A stretch of 12,817 nt of DNA, taken from Chryseobacterium gleum. Its GTDB lineage: Bacteria > Bacteroidota > Bacteroidia > Flavobacteriales_D > Sanyastnellaceae. The DNA lies in NCBI GenBank assembly GCA_945878835.1, contig CAMCUG010000023.1:1-12817 (forward strand), in the 5' to 3' direction. Below, in pieces: positions 1 to 7,026 of this stretch. Each line of letters starts with the position of its first letter. Positions within the stretch are counted from its first letter, which is position 1. The translations under genes and the position numbers were made by a program. The notes beneath the pieces were generated by a model. That model was not told the origin of the DNA. It did no database searches and saw only the letters and a list, made by a program, of their open reading frames with translations.

Positions 1-276
1 ACACCCTGCGACAATACGTTTACTTTTACAAGTAGAATTGCTCCCTTGGTTGCGCAACAGTGCGCAAGTGGGTGTCACGAAGGTGCTAATCCAAGTGCGG
101 GTTTGTCCTTAACCACTTACGACGAAATTAAAGCCATTGTAGACAACGGAGGTTTCACAGGATCTCTCGACGGAACCAATGGATATTCTATTATGCCGAA
201 AGGAACAACAGGTCTTAGCACCTGCGACAAAAACGCTGTAAACGATTGGATTGGTGCGGGCGCACTAAACAACTAA
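1..276 (+). CDS. Cytochrome c-like protein, 3' part (5' end outside window)
   Basis: The frame is open from base 1, so this is the C-terminal part of a longer protein, about 91 residues; the TTG at 46 is internal, not a start. It reads like the haem-binding end of a small Bacteroidota c-type cytochrome or lipoprotein. The haem motif is CASGCH at 61-78, which is CX3CH rather than the usual CX2CH. A plausible axial methionine lies in IMPKG (Met codon 193-195), and the protein ends in a WIGAGALNN helix, as the last helix of cytochrome c domains often does. An upstream Cys (codon 7-9) could be a structural residue. A covalently bound haem c and a periplasmic or outer-membrane location are inferred. 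The next gene starts 9 bases downstream, so it is likely the first visible gene of an envelope operon. An alternative is a degenerate domain that no longer binds haem. Confidence 0.72.
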   Translation, partial: TPCDNTFTFTSRIAPLVAQQCASGCHEGANPSAGLSLTTYDEIKAIVDNGGFTGSLDGTNGYSIMPKGTTGLSTCDKNAVNDWIGAGALNN

Positions 277-285
277 ACGAATATT

Positions 286-717
286 ATGAACAAGAAAATA
301 ATCATTATCGTTATCCTTTCCATCCTTGCTATTGGCGGTGGTGTAGCTTATTATTTATGGAATAAACCGAAGACCAACGCGGCTGATGTAAAACCAACTT
401 ACGTCTTATCAGCAGACGAATTAGCTGCCTCGTTTATTGCAGATGAAAATACAGCCAATGGCAAGTACGTTAAAGAAAGTGTTGCTTTTGAAATGACGGG
501 AATCGTGGACACCGTTTACACCAATGAAGGAGGAGAGGACATACTTGTCTTTCAAACCAAATCAGAAGCAAAAGTGGCGTGTTCATTCAACGCTGGACAA
601 GACTCAGGAAATCCGCGCCAATTTAAAAAAGGAGACTCCGCAAAATTAAAAGGGTATTGCGGTGGAATAGACATGTTCCTGGAAGTGCAAATGCGCGCAT
701 GCGCCATTATTAAATAA
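286..717 (+). CDS. Membrane-anchored OB-fold (tRNA_anti-like) protein
   Basis: A 143-residue protein with one N-terminal membrane segment (about residues 4-24) followed by a soluble domain. The soluble part resembles the tRNA_anti-like OB-fold family of Bacteroidota: an N-A-N-G-K-Y stretch near 55-61, a beta strand running into TGIVDTV (71-77), VACSFN (97-102), and KGDSAKLKGYCGG (115-127) followed by a final Cys at 139. Despite the family name, anchored versions are not known to bind tRNA; a ligand or protein-binding role outside the cytoplasm is more likely. Cys 99, 125 and 139 could form disulfides, which I infer only. It begins 9 bases after the cytochrome-like gene and is followed 44 bases later by the YceI gene, so it probably shares their transcript. 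The ATG start fits because the membrane anchor begins immediately. Confidence 0.75.
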   Translation: MNKKIIIIVILSILAIGGGVAYYLWNKPKTNAADVKPTYVLSADELAASFIADENTANGKYVKESVAFEMTGIVDTVYTNEGGEDILVFQTKSEAKVACSFNAGQDSGNPRQFKKGDSAKLKGYCGGIDMFLEVQMRACAIIK

Positions 718-761
718 TTCATGGCACCATTACTGAAAAGACAATCTTAAAATATTCTATT

Positions 762-1304
762 ATGAAGAACTTACTTATTCTTATCGTTTTATCAGTTTCA
801 ACGCAGGTATACGCTCAACGTTATTTTTCTAAAACGGCACACATTAAATTCTTTTCGCACACCAGCGCTGAGGACATAAAAGCAGACAACTACAAATCAA
901 GTATAATCATTGACAAAGCCTCTGGTGTTGTTCAAGTGGAGGGACTGATTAAAATGTTCGAATTCGAGAAGGCTTTAATGCAAGAGCACTTCAACGAGAA
1001 TTATTTGGAAAGTGACACCTATCCAAAAGCTACTTTCAAAGGCAAAGGAGATTTTTCAGGAGTGAATTTCGCAGTTGATGGAAACTATAGCGTTAATGTG
1101 GCTGGACAATTAACCATGCACGGAACTACAAAAGATGTAAGTGCAATCGCTACTATTAAAATTGCTGGTGGAAAGATTGACGGTTCAACCAAATTCTATA
1201 TCAATCCAAGAGACTACAATGTTAAAATTCCTGATGTTGTAAAAGGACAGATTTCAGATAAAATCGAGGTAACCGTGAAGGCTACATTGCAACCACTTAA
1301 ATAA
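762..1304 (+). CDS. YceI-family secreted protein
   Basis: A 180-residue protein of the YceI lipocalin-like family. Residues 1-19 form a signal peptide ending in VYAQ, so the mature protein is periplasmic. Family hallmarks are the stretch LMQEHFNENYLES with TYPKATFKG (72-94) and the strand pair around GQLTMHGTTKDV (115-126), close to the family consensus of a hydrophobic-pocket beta barrel. Known YceI structures hold a polyisoprenoid such as a quinone-like lipid in the barrel, and in Escherichia coli yceI lies next to a cytochrome b561 gene; a link to quinone or redox chemistry here is therefore inference. The gene sits between the OB-fold protein and the DUF5777 barrel, the latter starting only 5 bases downstream, which argues for co-transcription. 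Length is normal for the family. Confidence 0.9.
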   Translation: MKNLLILIVLSVSTQVYAQRYFSKTAHIKFFSHTSAEDIKADNYKSSIIIDKASGVVQVEGLIKMFEFEKALMQEHFNENYLESDTYPKATFKGKGDFSGVNFAVDGNYSVNVAGQLTMHGTTKDVSAIATIKIAGGKIDGSTKFYINPRDYNVKIPDVVKGQISDKIEVTVKATLQPLK

Positions 1305-1309
1305 TTAAA

Positions 1310-2251
1310 ATGAATTCCAATCCATTTTCAAAAGGGCTGCTGTTGTTAGCTCTTTTGTTTTTTTCACAACTTGCTACTCGTGCTCAACCGGGAGATAGTC
1401 TTCTTGTTAAAAGCGATGAAGACGATCTACTTTCTTTGCTTGTAGGTGAGGAAGAACAAACCTACACCACTGCTACTTTTAAGACTACCCGCATTATTAA
1501 TATGCACAGTGTAGAGAATGCAGCTGCTGGAGTTATGGATTTTCGTATCTCGCACAGATTCGGGTTCATTAACTCAGGAGCGTATGATTTGTTTGGATTA
1601 GATCAGGCCTTGATGAGAATAGGTTTCGAATACGGGGTAACTGACCGATTAATGGTTGGCTTTGGAAGAAGTAATGTAAACAAGGCATACGATTCATTTT
1701 TGAAATACAAAATACTTAGACAAGGATCTGGCAAAAGGAATATTCCGGTTTCAGTTTCTTACTTTGCCTCAGCCGTTTGTAATACGGTGAAGTGGGCGGA
1801 CCCTAATAGAGACAATTATTTTTCTTCTCGCATGCAATACACACATCAGTTGCTAATTGCTCGCAAATTCAACAACGACTTATCACTTCAATTGACACCA
1901 ACTTTGGTTCACAAAAACCTAGTTCCTACTGTACAAGATAAAAACGATATCCTAGCCATGGGGTTTGGCGGACGATATAAGCTCACCCAACGTTTTTCAG
2001 TGAATGGAGAGTACATTTATGTTTTACCTAATCAAATCACCTCCACATTCTACAATTCACTTTCGCTTGGAGTTGATATTGAGACGGGTGGACACGTATT
2101 CCAATTGCATCTTACGAATTCAACATCGATGTTAGAACCCGGATTTATTACAGAATCTGTTGGTCAATGGAAAAAAGGTGGAATACACTTTGGATTCAAT
2201 GTCTCACGAGTGTTTACCGTAAAGGACAAGAGAGTAAATCCGGAAGACTAA
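1310..2251 (+). CDS. DUF5777 family beta-barrel protein
   Basis: A 313-residue protein with a signal peptide (hydrophobic 9-22, likely cleavage near ATRAQ) and a body of alternating amphipathic strands. It matches the DUF5777 pattern seen in Bacteroidota: TFKTTRIINMHS (56-67), a HRFG motif (82-85), FGLDQA (95-100), GFEYGVTDRL (105-114), GFGRSNVNKAYDSFLKYK (117-134) and a closing GFNVSRVF strand (295-302). An outer-membrane barrel is likely from composition; no transport or enzyme activity is established for the family. It follows the YceI gene by 5 bases and is the last gene of the + strand cluster. Its stop codon ends at 2251, directly touching the stop of the response regulator on the other strand, so no separate terminator fits between them. 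Confidence 0.85.
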   Translation: MNSNPFSKGLLLLALLFFSQLATRAQPGDSLLVKSDEDDLLSLLVGEEEQTYTTATFKTTRIINMHSVENAAAGVMDFRISHRFGFINSGAYDLFGLDQALMRIGFEYGVTDRLMVGFGRSNVNKAYDSFLKYKILRQGSGKRNIPVSVSYFASAVCNTVKWADPNRDNYFSSRMQYTHQLLIARKFNNDLSLQLTPTLVHKNLVPTVQDKNDILAMGFGGRYKLTQRFSVNGEYIYVLPNQITSTFYNSLSLGVDIETGGHVFQLHLTNSTSMLEPGFITESVGQWKKGGIHFGFNVSRVFTVKDKRVNPED

Positions 2252-2596
2252 TTATACAATAGCTTTCGCTATTTCATCTTGAGTAACGGGTTTAACAAGA
2301 AAAGCCTTCATGTTCGTCTTCTCGGCATCTTCCATTGTTTTATTGTCTGAATTTCCCGAGATGTAAATAGCAGGTATGTTCAATGTTTGCTGAATAGTCC
2401 GCATGGCGCTTATTCCATTTGTTCCATCTTCAAGACGAATATCCATAACAACAACATCTGGCTTCAGTTCAAGAGCCATTCTTACTGCCTGAGTCTCTTC
2501 CTCGGCAACACCAACAACTTCGTGACCCTCACGTTCAATGAACATTTGGTGCACAAAGCGAATAAGCTGATCGTCGTCTACTAAGAGTATTCGCAT
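2252..2596 (-). CDS. Single-domain response regulator (receiver only)
   Basis: A 114-residue CheY-like receiver. All key positions are present: acidic pocket D7/D8, phosphoacceptor D52 in VVMDIRLEDGTNG, the switch Ser at S80 (YISGNSD) and K102 in LVKPV. There is no DNA-binding, RNA-binding or enzymatic output domain, so it must act by protein contact or as a phosphate shuttle. Its ATG overlaps the stop codon of the upstream histidine kinase by one base (TAATG), which points to translational coupling and to the kinase as its cognate partner. The sequence between the acidic pocket and D52 (GHEVVGVAEEETQAV) is typical of receivers paired with HisKA_2 kinases in Bacteroidota. What it signals to cannot be read from this window. 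Confidence 0.93.
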   Translation of the reverse strand: MRILLVDDDQLIRFVHQMFIEREGHEVVGVAEEETQAVRMALELKPDVVVMDIRLEDGTNGISAMRTIQQTLNIPAIYISGNSDNKTMEDAEKTNMKAFLVKPVTQDEIAKAIV

Positions 2597-4188
2597 TACT
2601 TTTTAAATTTAAGAAGGTACTTCAATCCGTCCTCCGACTTTATCTCCAACTCACCTTTCAATTGCGAAGCAAAGGTACGCATGAGTTTGAATCCTAGCGA
2701 TTCGTTTTTCCCTTCTTCAAAATCGGCATTCAGACCTGGTCCGTTGTCGCAAATTTCCATTTCAATGCACTCACCCACTTCCTCCAATCGAATTCGAATT
2801 TCAGGATTTTCGACAAAGGGAATGGCGTACTTGTATGAGTTCGTTAATATCTCATTGGCAAACAAGCCGCAAGTAACGGCCTTACTAATATTCAATTCTA
2901 CAGGCTTGCCAATAAACTTGAGCTCTACAGTCTTGTTCACAGAAAGCAGATGCTGAAGATGCTCAGCCAAATTTTTCAAATACGCGAATAATTCTATTGC
3001 CTCGAAAGAATGAGACTTATATAACATCTCGTGCACAAGCGCCATAGCCTTAATTCGAGATTGTGATTCTCTGTATGCAAAAGCAATATCTACATTCTTC
3101 TCTTGAATGGCCTGCAATTCCAGCAATGAATACACTACTGTTAGATTATTTTTAACGCGGTGATGAATTTCACCCAATAACGCCTCTTTTTCCAACAACG
3201 ATTTTTGAAGCTTTTCTTGGGCATCAATAACCGGAGTAACATCCATTCCGAACCCCATCATGTATTTGATTTCGTCTTGGACAATAATTGGCTTAAATCT
3301 TTTCAACGAATAACGCGCGTTTCCATCAGCATCAACAATTTTCTCTTCCATCTCTACCATTCTGCGTTCGCGCTTGGACTGTTCGAAAAATTCTTTTCGA
3401 ACTTTAGCCATTGAATCGTTGGTGCCTTTAAACTCGCAATAATCAAAATCGGTTCTTCCAATGAGCCAATTCCGCACCTCTTTGTTCTTAACAGCAAATT
3501 CATTAATGAGCATATAGCGCTGCTCGAGGTCGAATACGGCAATATCTACAGCAGCAGAATTCAAGACAACCTTATAAAAATCTGCAGAAAATTTCTCAAA
3601 AGGTCTTTGAATATTTTTCAATTCAAAATAAATGATTTCACCCTTTATCTCATCTTGATTTAACTTAAATCGATGAAACATATATTCAAGAACAACACCC
3701 CGGTAGGTATATGATTTCATTCCTCCTGCCTCACCTTCGTAGACCTCTAAATCATTTAGTTTTTCAGATATTTCAGAAAGACCTAAACCTTGTTTTCCGA
3801 AAAGGAGCAGTGCATCTTTCAGCTGATGAATGGGGTGGCCCGTCATATTTTCAAATGAACAAACAACTCTACTATTATCGTCTATGAATATCCACTCTAT
3901 ATTAGGAGCGGATGAGACTAAATCAAATTTTTCATTTTTAGCAGTTGAAAGAGAGGACGTCTCTATTTCTAACAAATCCGTCTCATGGTCCCTTTTTAAA
4001 CAAATCCATTGAAGGCCCGGTTCAACTATGATTGTCCTGTTAAGATACCAAAAGATTCCGTCGAATTTATTAGAAGTAGCCCTGCTGAACGTTTCACTAT
4101 TCTGAAAATACCAAGCAGCCTTTTCACCCCACAGGTAAACCCGATCCTGATTGTTCCAAATGAATTGATTCGATTTTAAAAGCTGCAT
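2596..4188 (-). CDS. Cytoplasmic PAS-HisKA_2 sensor histidine kinase
   Basis: A 530-residue kinase without any evident transmembrane segment or signal peptide. The C-terminal third is clear: HisKA_2 dimerisation and phosphoacceptor region EIHHRVKNNL (340-349, phosphorylated His most likely H343), N box NEILTN (445-450), G1 box DNGPGL (481-486) and G2 region ESLGFKLM (496-503). Residues about 200-325 look like a PAS domain ending in a PAC-like strand (KYMMGFGMDVTPV), joined to the kinase by a short helical linker. Residues 1-200 are not assigned; about 95-190 could be a divergent PAS because it has a similar strand-helix rhythm. The gene overlaps the receiver gene by one base and is separated from the upstream phosphate transporter by an intrinsic terminator, so kinase and receiver probably form their own transcript. 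The signal is unknown; a soluble PAS kinase suggests a cytoplasmic cue. Confidence 0.9.
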   Translation of the reverse strand: MQLLKSNQFIWNNQDRVYLWGEKAAWYFQNSETFSRATSNKFDGIFWYLNRTIIVEPGLQWICLKRDHETDLLEIETSSLSTAKNEKFDLVSSAPNIEWIFIDDNSRVVCSFENMTGHPIHQLKDALLLFGKQGLGLSEISEKLNDLEVYEGEAGGMKSYTYRGVVLEYMFHRFKLNQDEIKGEIIYFELKNIQRPFEKFSADFYKVVLNSAAVDIAVFDLEQRYMLINEFAVKNKEVRNWLIGRTDFDYCEFKGTNDSMAKVRKEFFEQSKRERRMVEMEEKIVDADGNARYSLKRFKPIIVQDEIKYMMGFGMDVTPVIDAQEKLQKSLLEKEALLGEIHHRVKNNLTVVYSLLELQAIQEKNVDIAFAYRESQSRIKAMALVHEMLYKSHSFEAIELFAYLKNLAEHLQHLLSVNKTVELKFIGKPVELNISKAVTCGLFANEILTNSYKYAIPFVENPEIRIRLEEVGECIEMEICDNGPGLNADFEEGKNESLGFKLMRTFASQLKGELEIKSEDGLKYLLKFKK

Positions 4189-4193
4189 CTTTT

Positions 4194-4201
4194 CAAAGAT
4201 A
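4194..4201 (-). promoter_or_regulatory. Candidate -7 element for the histidine kinase operon
   Basis: On the - strand this reads TATCTTTG, an exact match to the Bacteroidota -7 consensus TAnnTTTG. It ends five bases before the kinase ATG, so transcription from it would start at or next to the start codon and give a leaderless or almost leaderless mRNA. I see no good -33 TTTG at the expected 19-base spacing; that region is occupied by the T tract of the upstream terminator. The match could be chance in A+T-rich DNA. Confidence 0.4.
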
Positions 4202-4214
4202 AACGCTGTTCAAT

Positions 4215-4237
4215 AAAAAAAGCACCCTAAAGATGCC
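4215..4237 (-). terminator. Intrinsic terminator after the phosphate transporter
   Basis: On the - strand the sequence forms a hairpin of GCATC paired with GGTGC around a five-base loop (TTTAG), at 4222-4236, followed immediately by seven T residues (the run of A at 4215-4221 on the + strand). One pair is a G-T wobble. It lies about 20 bases beyond the stop codon of the PiT gene and ahead of the kinase gene, in the right orientation to end the dapD-to-PiT transcript. The stem is short, but the uninterrupted T tract makes the call fairly strong. Confidence 0.7.
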
Positions 4238-4258
4238 TTTAAGATATATCAACTTATC

Positions 4259-5524
4259 TTATGCATTGACCCCGCACAAGTGCATAATGAAGAAAAACAG
4301 TGCACCTAAGCCTGCTGAAATAGGGATTGTGATTATCCACGCCACCAAAAGTTTGCCTGTTACACCCCACTTCACCGCAGAAATACGCTTTGTAATTCCA
4401 ACACCAATGATTGAACCCGTTATGGTGTGGGTCGTTGAAACGGGAATACCCTGAATGCTGTCTCCCGCCAATTTCCATGGGAATTTCAGTCCTTCCGTGA
4501 AGAAAAGCGTAATTGCACCAGCAGATTCTGCGGCAACGCCTTCGAAAGGATTCACTTTGGTTATTTTGTTGCCCATTGTCTTTACAATCTTCCAACCACC
4601 ACTCAGAGTTCCAAGTGCAATAGCCGAGTAACAAGAAATTGGCACCCAATCAGGCATTTCTTTAATACTTCCGATTTCCTTTGAAGCGAGCAGGGCAACT
4701 GAAATAATTCCCATCACCTTCTGTGCATCGTTACCACCATGGCCAATACTGAATGCAGCACTTGAAACCAATTGAAGTTTTTTAAACAATCTGTTGGAAC
4801 CTGAATTGTTTAGAGTGCTCAGAAACAAGGCGCAAACACCTAACGACACGACAAGAAATCCTAACAAAATCCATTTGAAGTTCCCACCATAAAGGGCAAT
4901 ATCTAACCAATCCAAACCAATAATTCCATGTGTATTTACCTTGGTCATATCTGTTTCCAACGCTCTGCCAACCAAGTAACACGCACCAAAAATTATGCTT
5001 AAAGTAATAAGCTTCATGTACAACTCTTTTCTGAATGCATTTAGCAACCAAACAGAGATCAGGTATGACATTAGCATTCCAGCAATTGGAGCCACAACAA
5101 TGAAGATTGCCGTTGCGATTACAATTCCAATGTTTATTGCATCTATGCCGTATGCCGCAAGAAAAGCTCCGGCAAAACCGCCGATAAGTGTGTGAGAAGA
5201 TGATGAAGGGATACCATAAAACCATGTGAGTAAACTCCAAATGATTGCAGATAATAATCCCGCTGCAATCAAAGGAAGAGCTGAAACTTCCATTGTATAC
5301 TTTATATCAACCGTTTTTGCAATTGTATTAGCAACAGCGTGGTCTTTGAATATAAAAAACGCAAGGAAATTGAACATGGCCGCCCATACAACCGCCTGAA
5401 ACGGGGTAAGAACTTTCGTTGATACGATAGTGGCGATAGAATTTGCTGCATCGTGAAACCCGTTGATAAAATCAAATATCAGCGCTAATGCTATGACAGC
5501 TATGAGCAAGAATGAATAATCCAT
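4259..5524 (-). CDS. PiT-family inorganic phosphate transporter
   Basis: A 421-residue integral membrane protein with about ten or more hydrophobic segments, belonging to the PHO-4/PiT family of low-affinity phosphate symporters in the inner membrane. The two inverted-repeat signatures are visible: GFHDAANS (22-29) with GIPSSSSHTLIGG (104-116), and GHGGNDAQKVMG (261-272) with GIPVSTTHTITGSIIG (359-374). The Asp and Asn residues of these repeats form the phosphate and cation site in the family. Length is normal. The gene starts 11 bases after a DUF47 PhoU-like gene, the usual partner of PiT transporters in bacteria, and is the last gene before an intrinsic terminator. Whether it couples to protons or sodium cannot be told from the sequence. 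Confidence 0.95.
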   Translation of the reverse strand: MDYSFLLIAVIALALIFDFINGFHDAANSIATIVSTKVLTPFQAVVWAAMFNFLAFFIFKDHAVANTIAKTVDIKYTMEVSALPLIAAGLLSAIIWSLLTWFYGIPSSSSHTLIGGFAGAFLAAYGIDAINIGIVIATAIFIVVAPIAGMLMSYLISVWLLNAFRKELYMKLITLSIIFGACYLVGRALETDMTKVNTHGIIGLDWLDIALYGGNFKWILLGFLVVSLGVCALFLSTLNNSGSNRLFKKLQLVSSAAFSIGHGGNDAQKVMGIISVALLASKEIGSIKEMPDWVPISCYSAIALGTLSGGWKIVKTMGNKITKVNPFEGVAAESAGAITLFFTEGLKFPWKLAGDSIQGIPVSTTHTITGSIIGVGITKRISAVKWGVTGKLLVAWIITIPISAGLGALFFFIMHLCGVNA

Positions 5525-5535
5525 TCCAGTATCGA

Positions 5536-6183
5536 TTAAGAGTTTTTAACTAAGATTGATTCCAAGACATTTGCGACATCTTCACATTTGTCAGTGGCTA
5601 TTTCCATGCTGCTTAAAACCTCTTTGGTTTTAATCAATTCCAAAGGATCCGATGCTTCAGCGAACAATCGAGCAATGCTTTCGTCGAACAAATCATCGGC
5701 TTGATTCTCAAGAGAATTTATACGAATAATCGCTTCTCGAACACGCTGCACATTTTTCATGCTTCTCATATCGTGAATAGCGGCATCGATTTCAATGACC
5801 TGCTTCAATAAAACTTCGCTCATTAACTCCATTGTTTTTGAGAATTGCTTTACATTGTACAACTGAATGCGAGTTGCACAACCGTTGATATAATCAGCAA
5901 TATCATCAATACTTGTTGTCAAGGCATGAATGTCCTCTCTATCAAATGGCGTGATAAAATTCTCTGACAGTTCCATAAATATTTGATGGGTGATATCATC
6001 TCCCTTTTGCTCAAAATCTCTAATTTGGCTAATACAAGTCGCTATTTGATCGGGGTCAGTAAGCTGAAACATTTGATTAAAAACCCTTGCTTGAGCTACT
6101 AGGTTAGAAGTATCCTCTGCAAATAAATCAAAGAACAAAGCGTTCTTTGGCACCATGAATGAAAAAAGACTCTTGAGCTTCAT
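5536..6183 (-). CDS. DUF47 PhoU-like regulator of PiT phosphate transport
   Basis: A 215-residue, all-helical, soluble protein of the DUF47 (PhoU-like) family, which accompanies PiT transporters and probably controls their activity. I chose the ATG at 6181-6183, since the protein then begins MKLKSLFSF...VPKNALFFDLF like its relatives; the longer frame needs a TTG at 6202-6204 and adds seven unusual residues. Metal-binding style acidic motifs appear in both halves: EQKGDDIT (58-65), TPFDREDIHAL (78-88) and DDIADYI (93-99), then ENQADDLFDE (159-168) and ATDKCEDVANVLE (196-208). The transporter starts 11 bases downstream. The 48-base gap upstream could hold a promoter, but I see no convincing TAnnTTTG, so read-through from the GSCFA gene is the simpler view. 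Confidence 0.92.
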   Translation of the reverse strand: MKLKSLFSFMVPKNALFFDLFAEDTSNLVAQARVFNQMFQLTDPDQIATCISQIRDFEQKGDDITHQIFMELSENFITPFDREDIHALTTSIDDIADYINGCATRIQLYNVKQFSKTMELMSEVLLKQVIEIDAAIHDMRSMKNVQRVREAIIRINSLENQADDLFDESIARLFAEASDPLELIKTKEVLSSMEIATDKCEDVANVLESILVKNS

Positions 6184-6231
6184 AAATATAATTTTACTTT
6201 GCAAACAAACACCAACTATGTTATGCTAACG

Positions 6232-7026
6232 TTAAACGCCTATTGTTTTATCGTTTATTTTCCTTGAAAACACTAGAAATTCCTGCGCAACGCGAGCAAT
6301 TGCCATTTCGTTTGGATGACAGCGATCACTTTCAAAATAATCGTCGTTCCGAAGAACGTCAGTTACGAATTCATACGAAGGAAAATACGACGCATTAAAG
6401 CTCGTACAAAGTTCATGAGCCAATTCCAAACATCGTGCTTTTGTTCGTGCATTTTCAGCCACACCCATACGCCAATGTTTGACTGGTGACACGGTAAAAA
6501 CAATTCGCAGATTCGGATTCAATAGCTTTATAAACCGAATGCACTCCGTGCCCGCATTAATCATTTCATTCAATGAAATAATTTCTTGTTGAAACTCTTG
6601 CTGAGGAAGACGTTGGCAATTTCCTACCAACCCTACATCCTTGTGAATCCAGGCATGAGCCGTGCCAAGCGTTATTACCAGAGTACTTGCGGATTTCAAA
6701 GTGTTGTGCAGAAAGGTAAGGTTCGAATGCACAAACTGAATCAATTCATCTTTTGAATCTGCTCTTGACACTTTTCCACCGGCCATCGATTTCCATTTTT
6801 CTTCGTGAAAAACAAGCTGCATTTCATCTTCCGAAATATAATTTCGACAAGCATAATTCAACCAATTAAAAATAGGTATGGGATGAAACAACGTCCCGAA
6901 AATATTGGAAGTTACTTTGAACCCCTCTTCGTAGAGATATGGCTTAAGATTGTCTGAAAAACATGATCCTATCAAAACAATCTCCTTCCCTTCTGGCCTC
7001 TGCCAATGCTTGAAAAGATCTAGCAT
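6232..7026 (-). CDS. GSCFA-family (SGNH-like) protein
   Basis: A 264-residue protein of the GSCFA family, related to SGNH/GDSL esterases. Visible blocks are IGSCFSDNL (19-27; the family name motif GSCFA is here GSCFS), NIFGTLFHP (41-49), ITLGTAHAW (118-126), FTVSPVKHW (177-185), FPSYEFVTDVLR (215-226) and DRCHPNEMA (234-242). The Ser of GSCF and the His of the DxxHP block are the likely catalytic pair by analogy with SGNH hydrolases; the substrate is unknown. There is no signal peptide or membrane segment, so it is probably cytoplasmic. Its ATG lies inside the end of the glycosyltransferase gene (seven-base overlap), which suggests translational coupling and a joint role, possibly acylation or deacylation of a glycan. 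It starts close to the GSCF block, with a short N-terminal lead. Confidence 0.88.
   Translation of the reverse strand: MLDLFKHWQRPEGKEIVLIGSCFSDNLKPYLYEEGFKVTSNIFGTLFHPIPIFNWLNYACRNYISEDEMQLVFHEEKWKSMAGGKVSRADSKDELIQFVHSNLTFLHNTLKSASTLVITLGTAHAWIHKDVGLVGNCQRLPQQEFQQEIISLNEMINAGTECIRFIKLLNPNLRIVFTVSPVKHWRMGVAENARTKARCLELAHELCTSFNASYFPSYEFVTDVLRNDDYFESDRCHPNEMAIARVAQEFLVFSRKINDKTIGV

Noticed and set aside
46..276. TTG at 46 as the start of a short complete gene
   Set aside because: The frame is open back to base 1 and the upstream residues continue the same domain, so the true start lies outside the window.
718..761. Possible promoter between the OB-fold and YceI genes
   Set aside because: The 44 bases hold no TAnnTTTG element and no hairpin, so read-through from the previous gene is the simpler explanation.
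4254..4649. Open frame in the - strand within the PiT gene
   Set aside because: It overlaps the transporter in another frame, has no recognisable domain, and looks like an out-of-frame shadow with biased composition.
6184..6204. Longer DUF47 frame starting with TTG at 6202-6204
   Set aside because: The ATG at 6181-6183 gives the family-typical N-terminus; the extra seven residues have no support.
6227..6234. Palindrome TAACGTTA at the end of the GSCFA gene
   Set aside because: An eight-base palindrome is common by chance, it includes the stop codon, and there is no T tract or repeat copy nearby.
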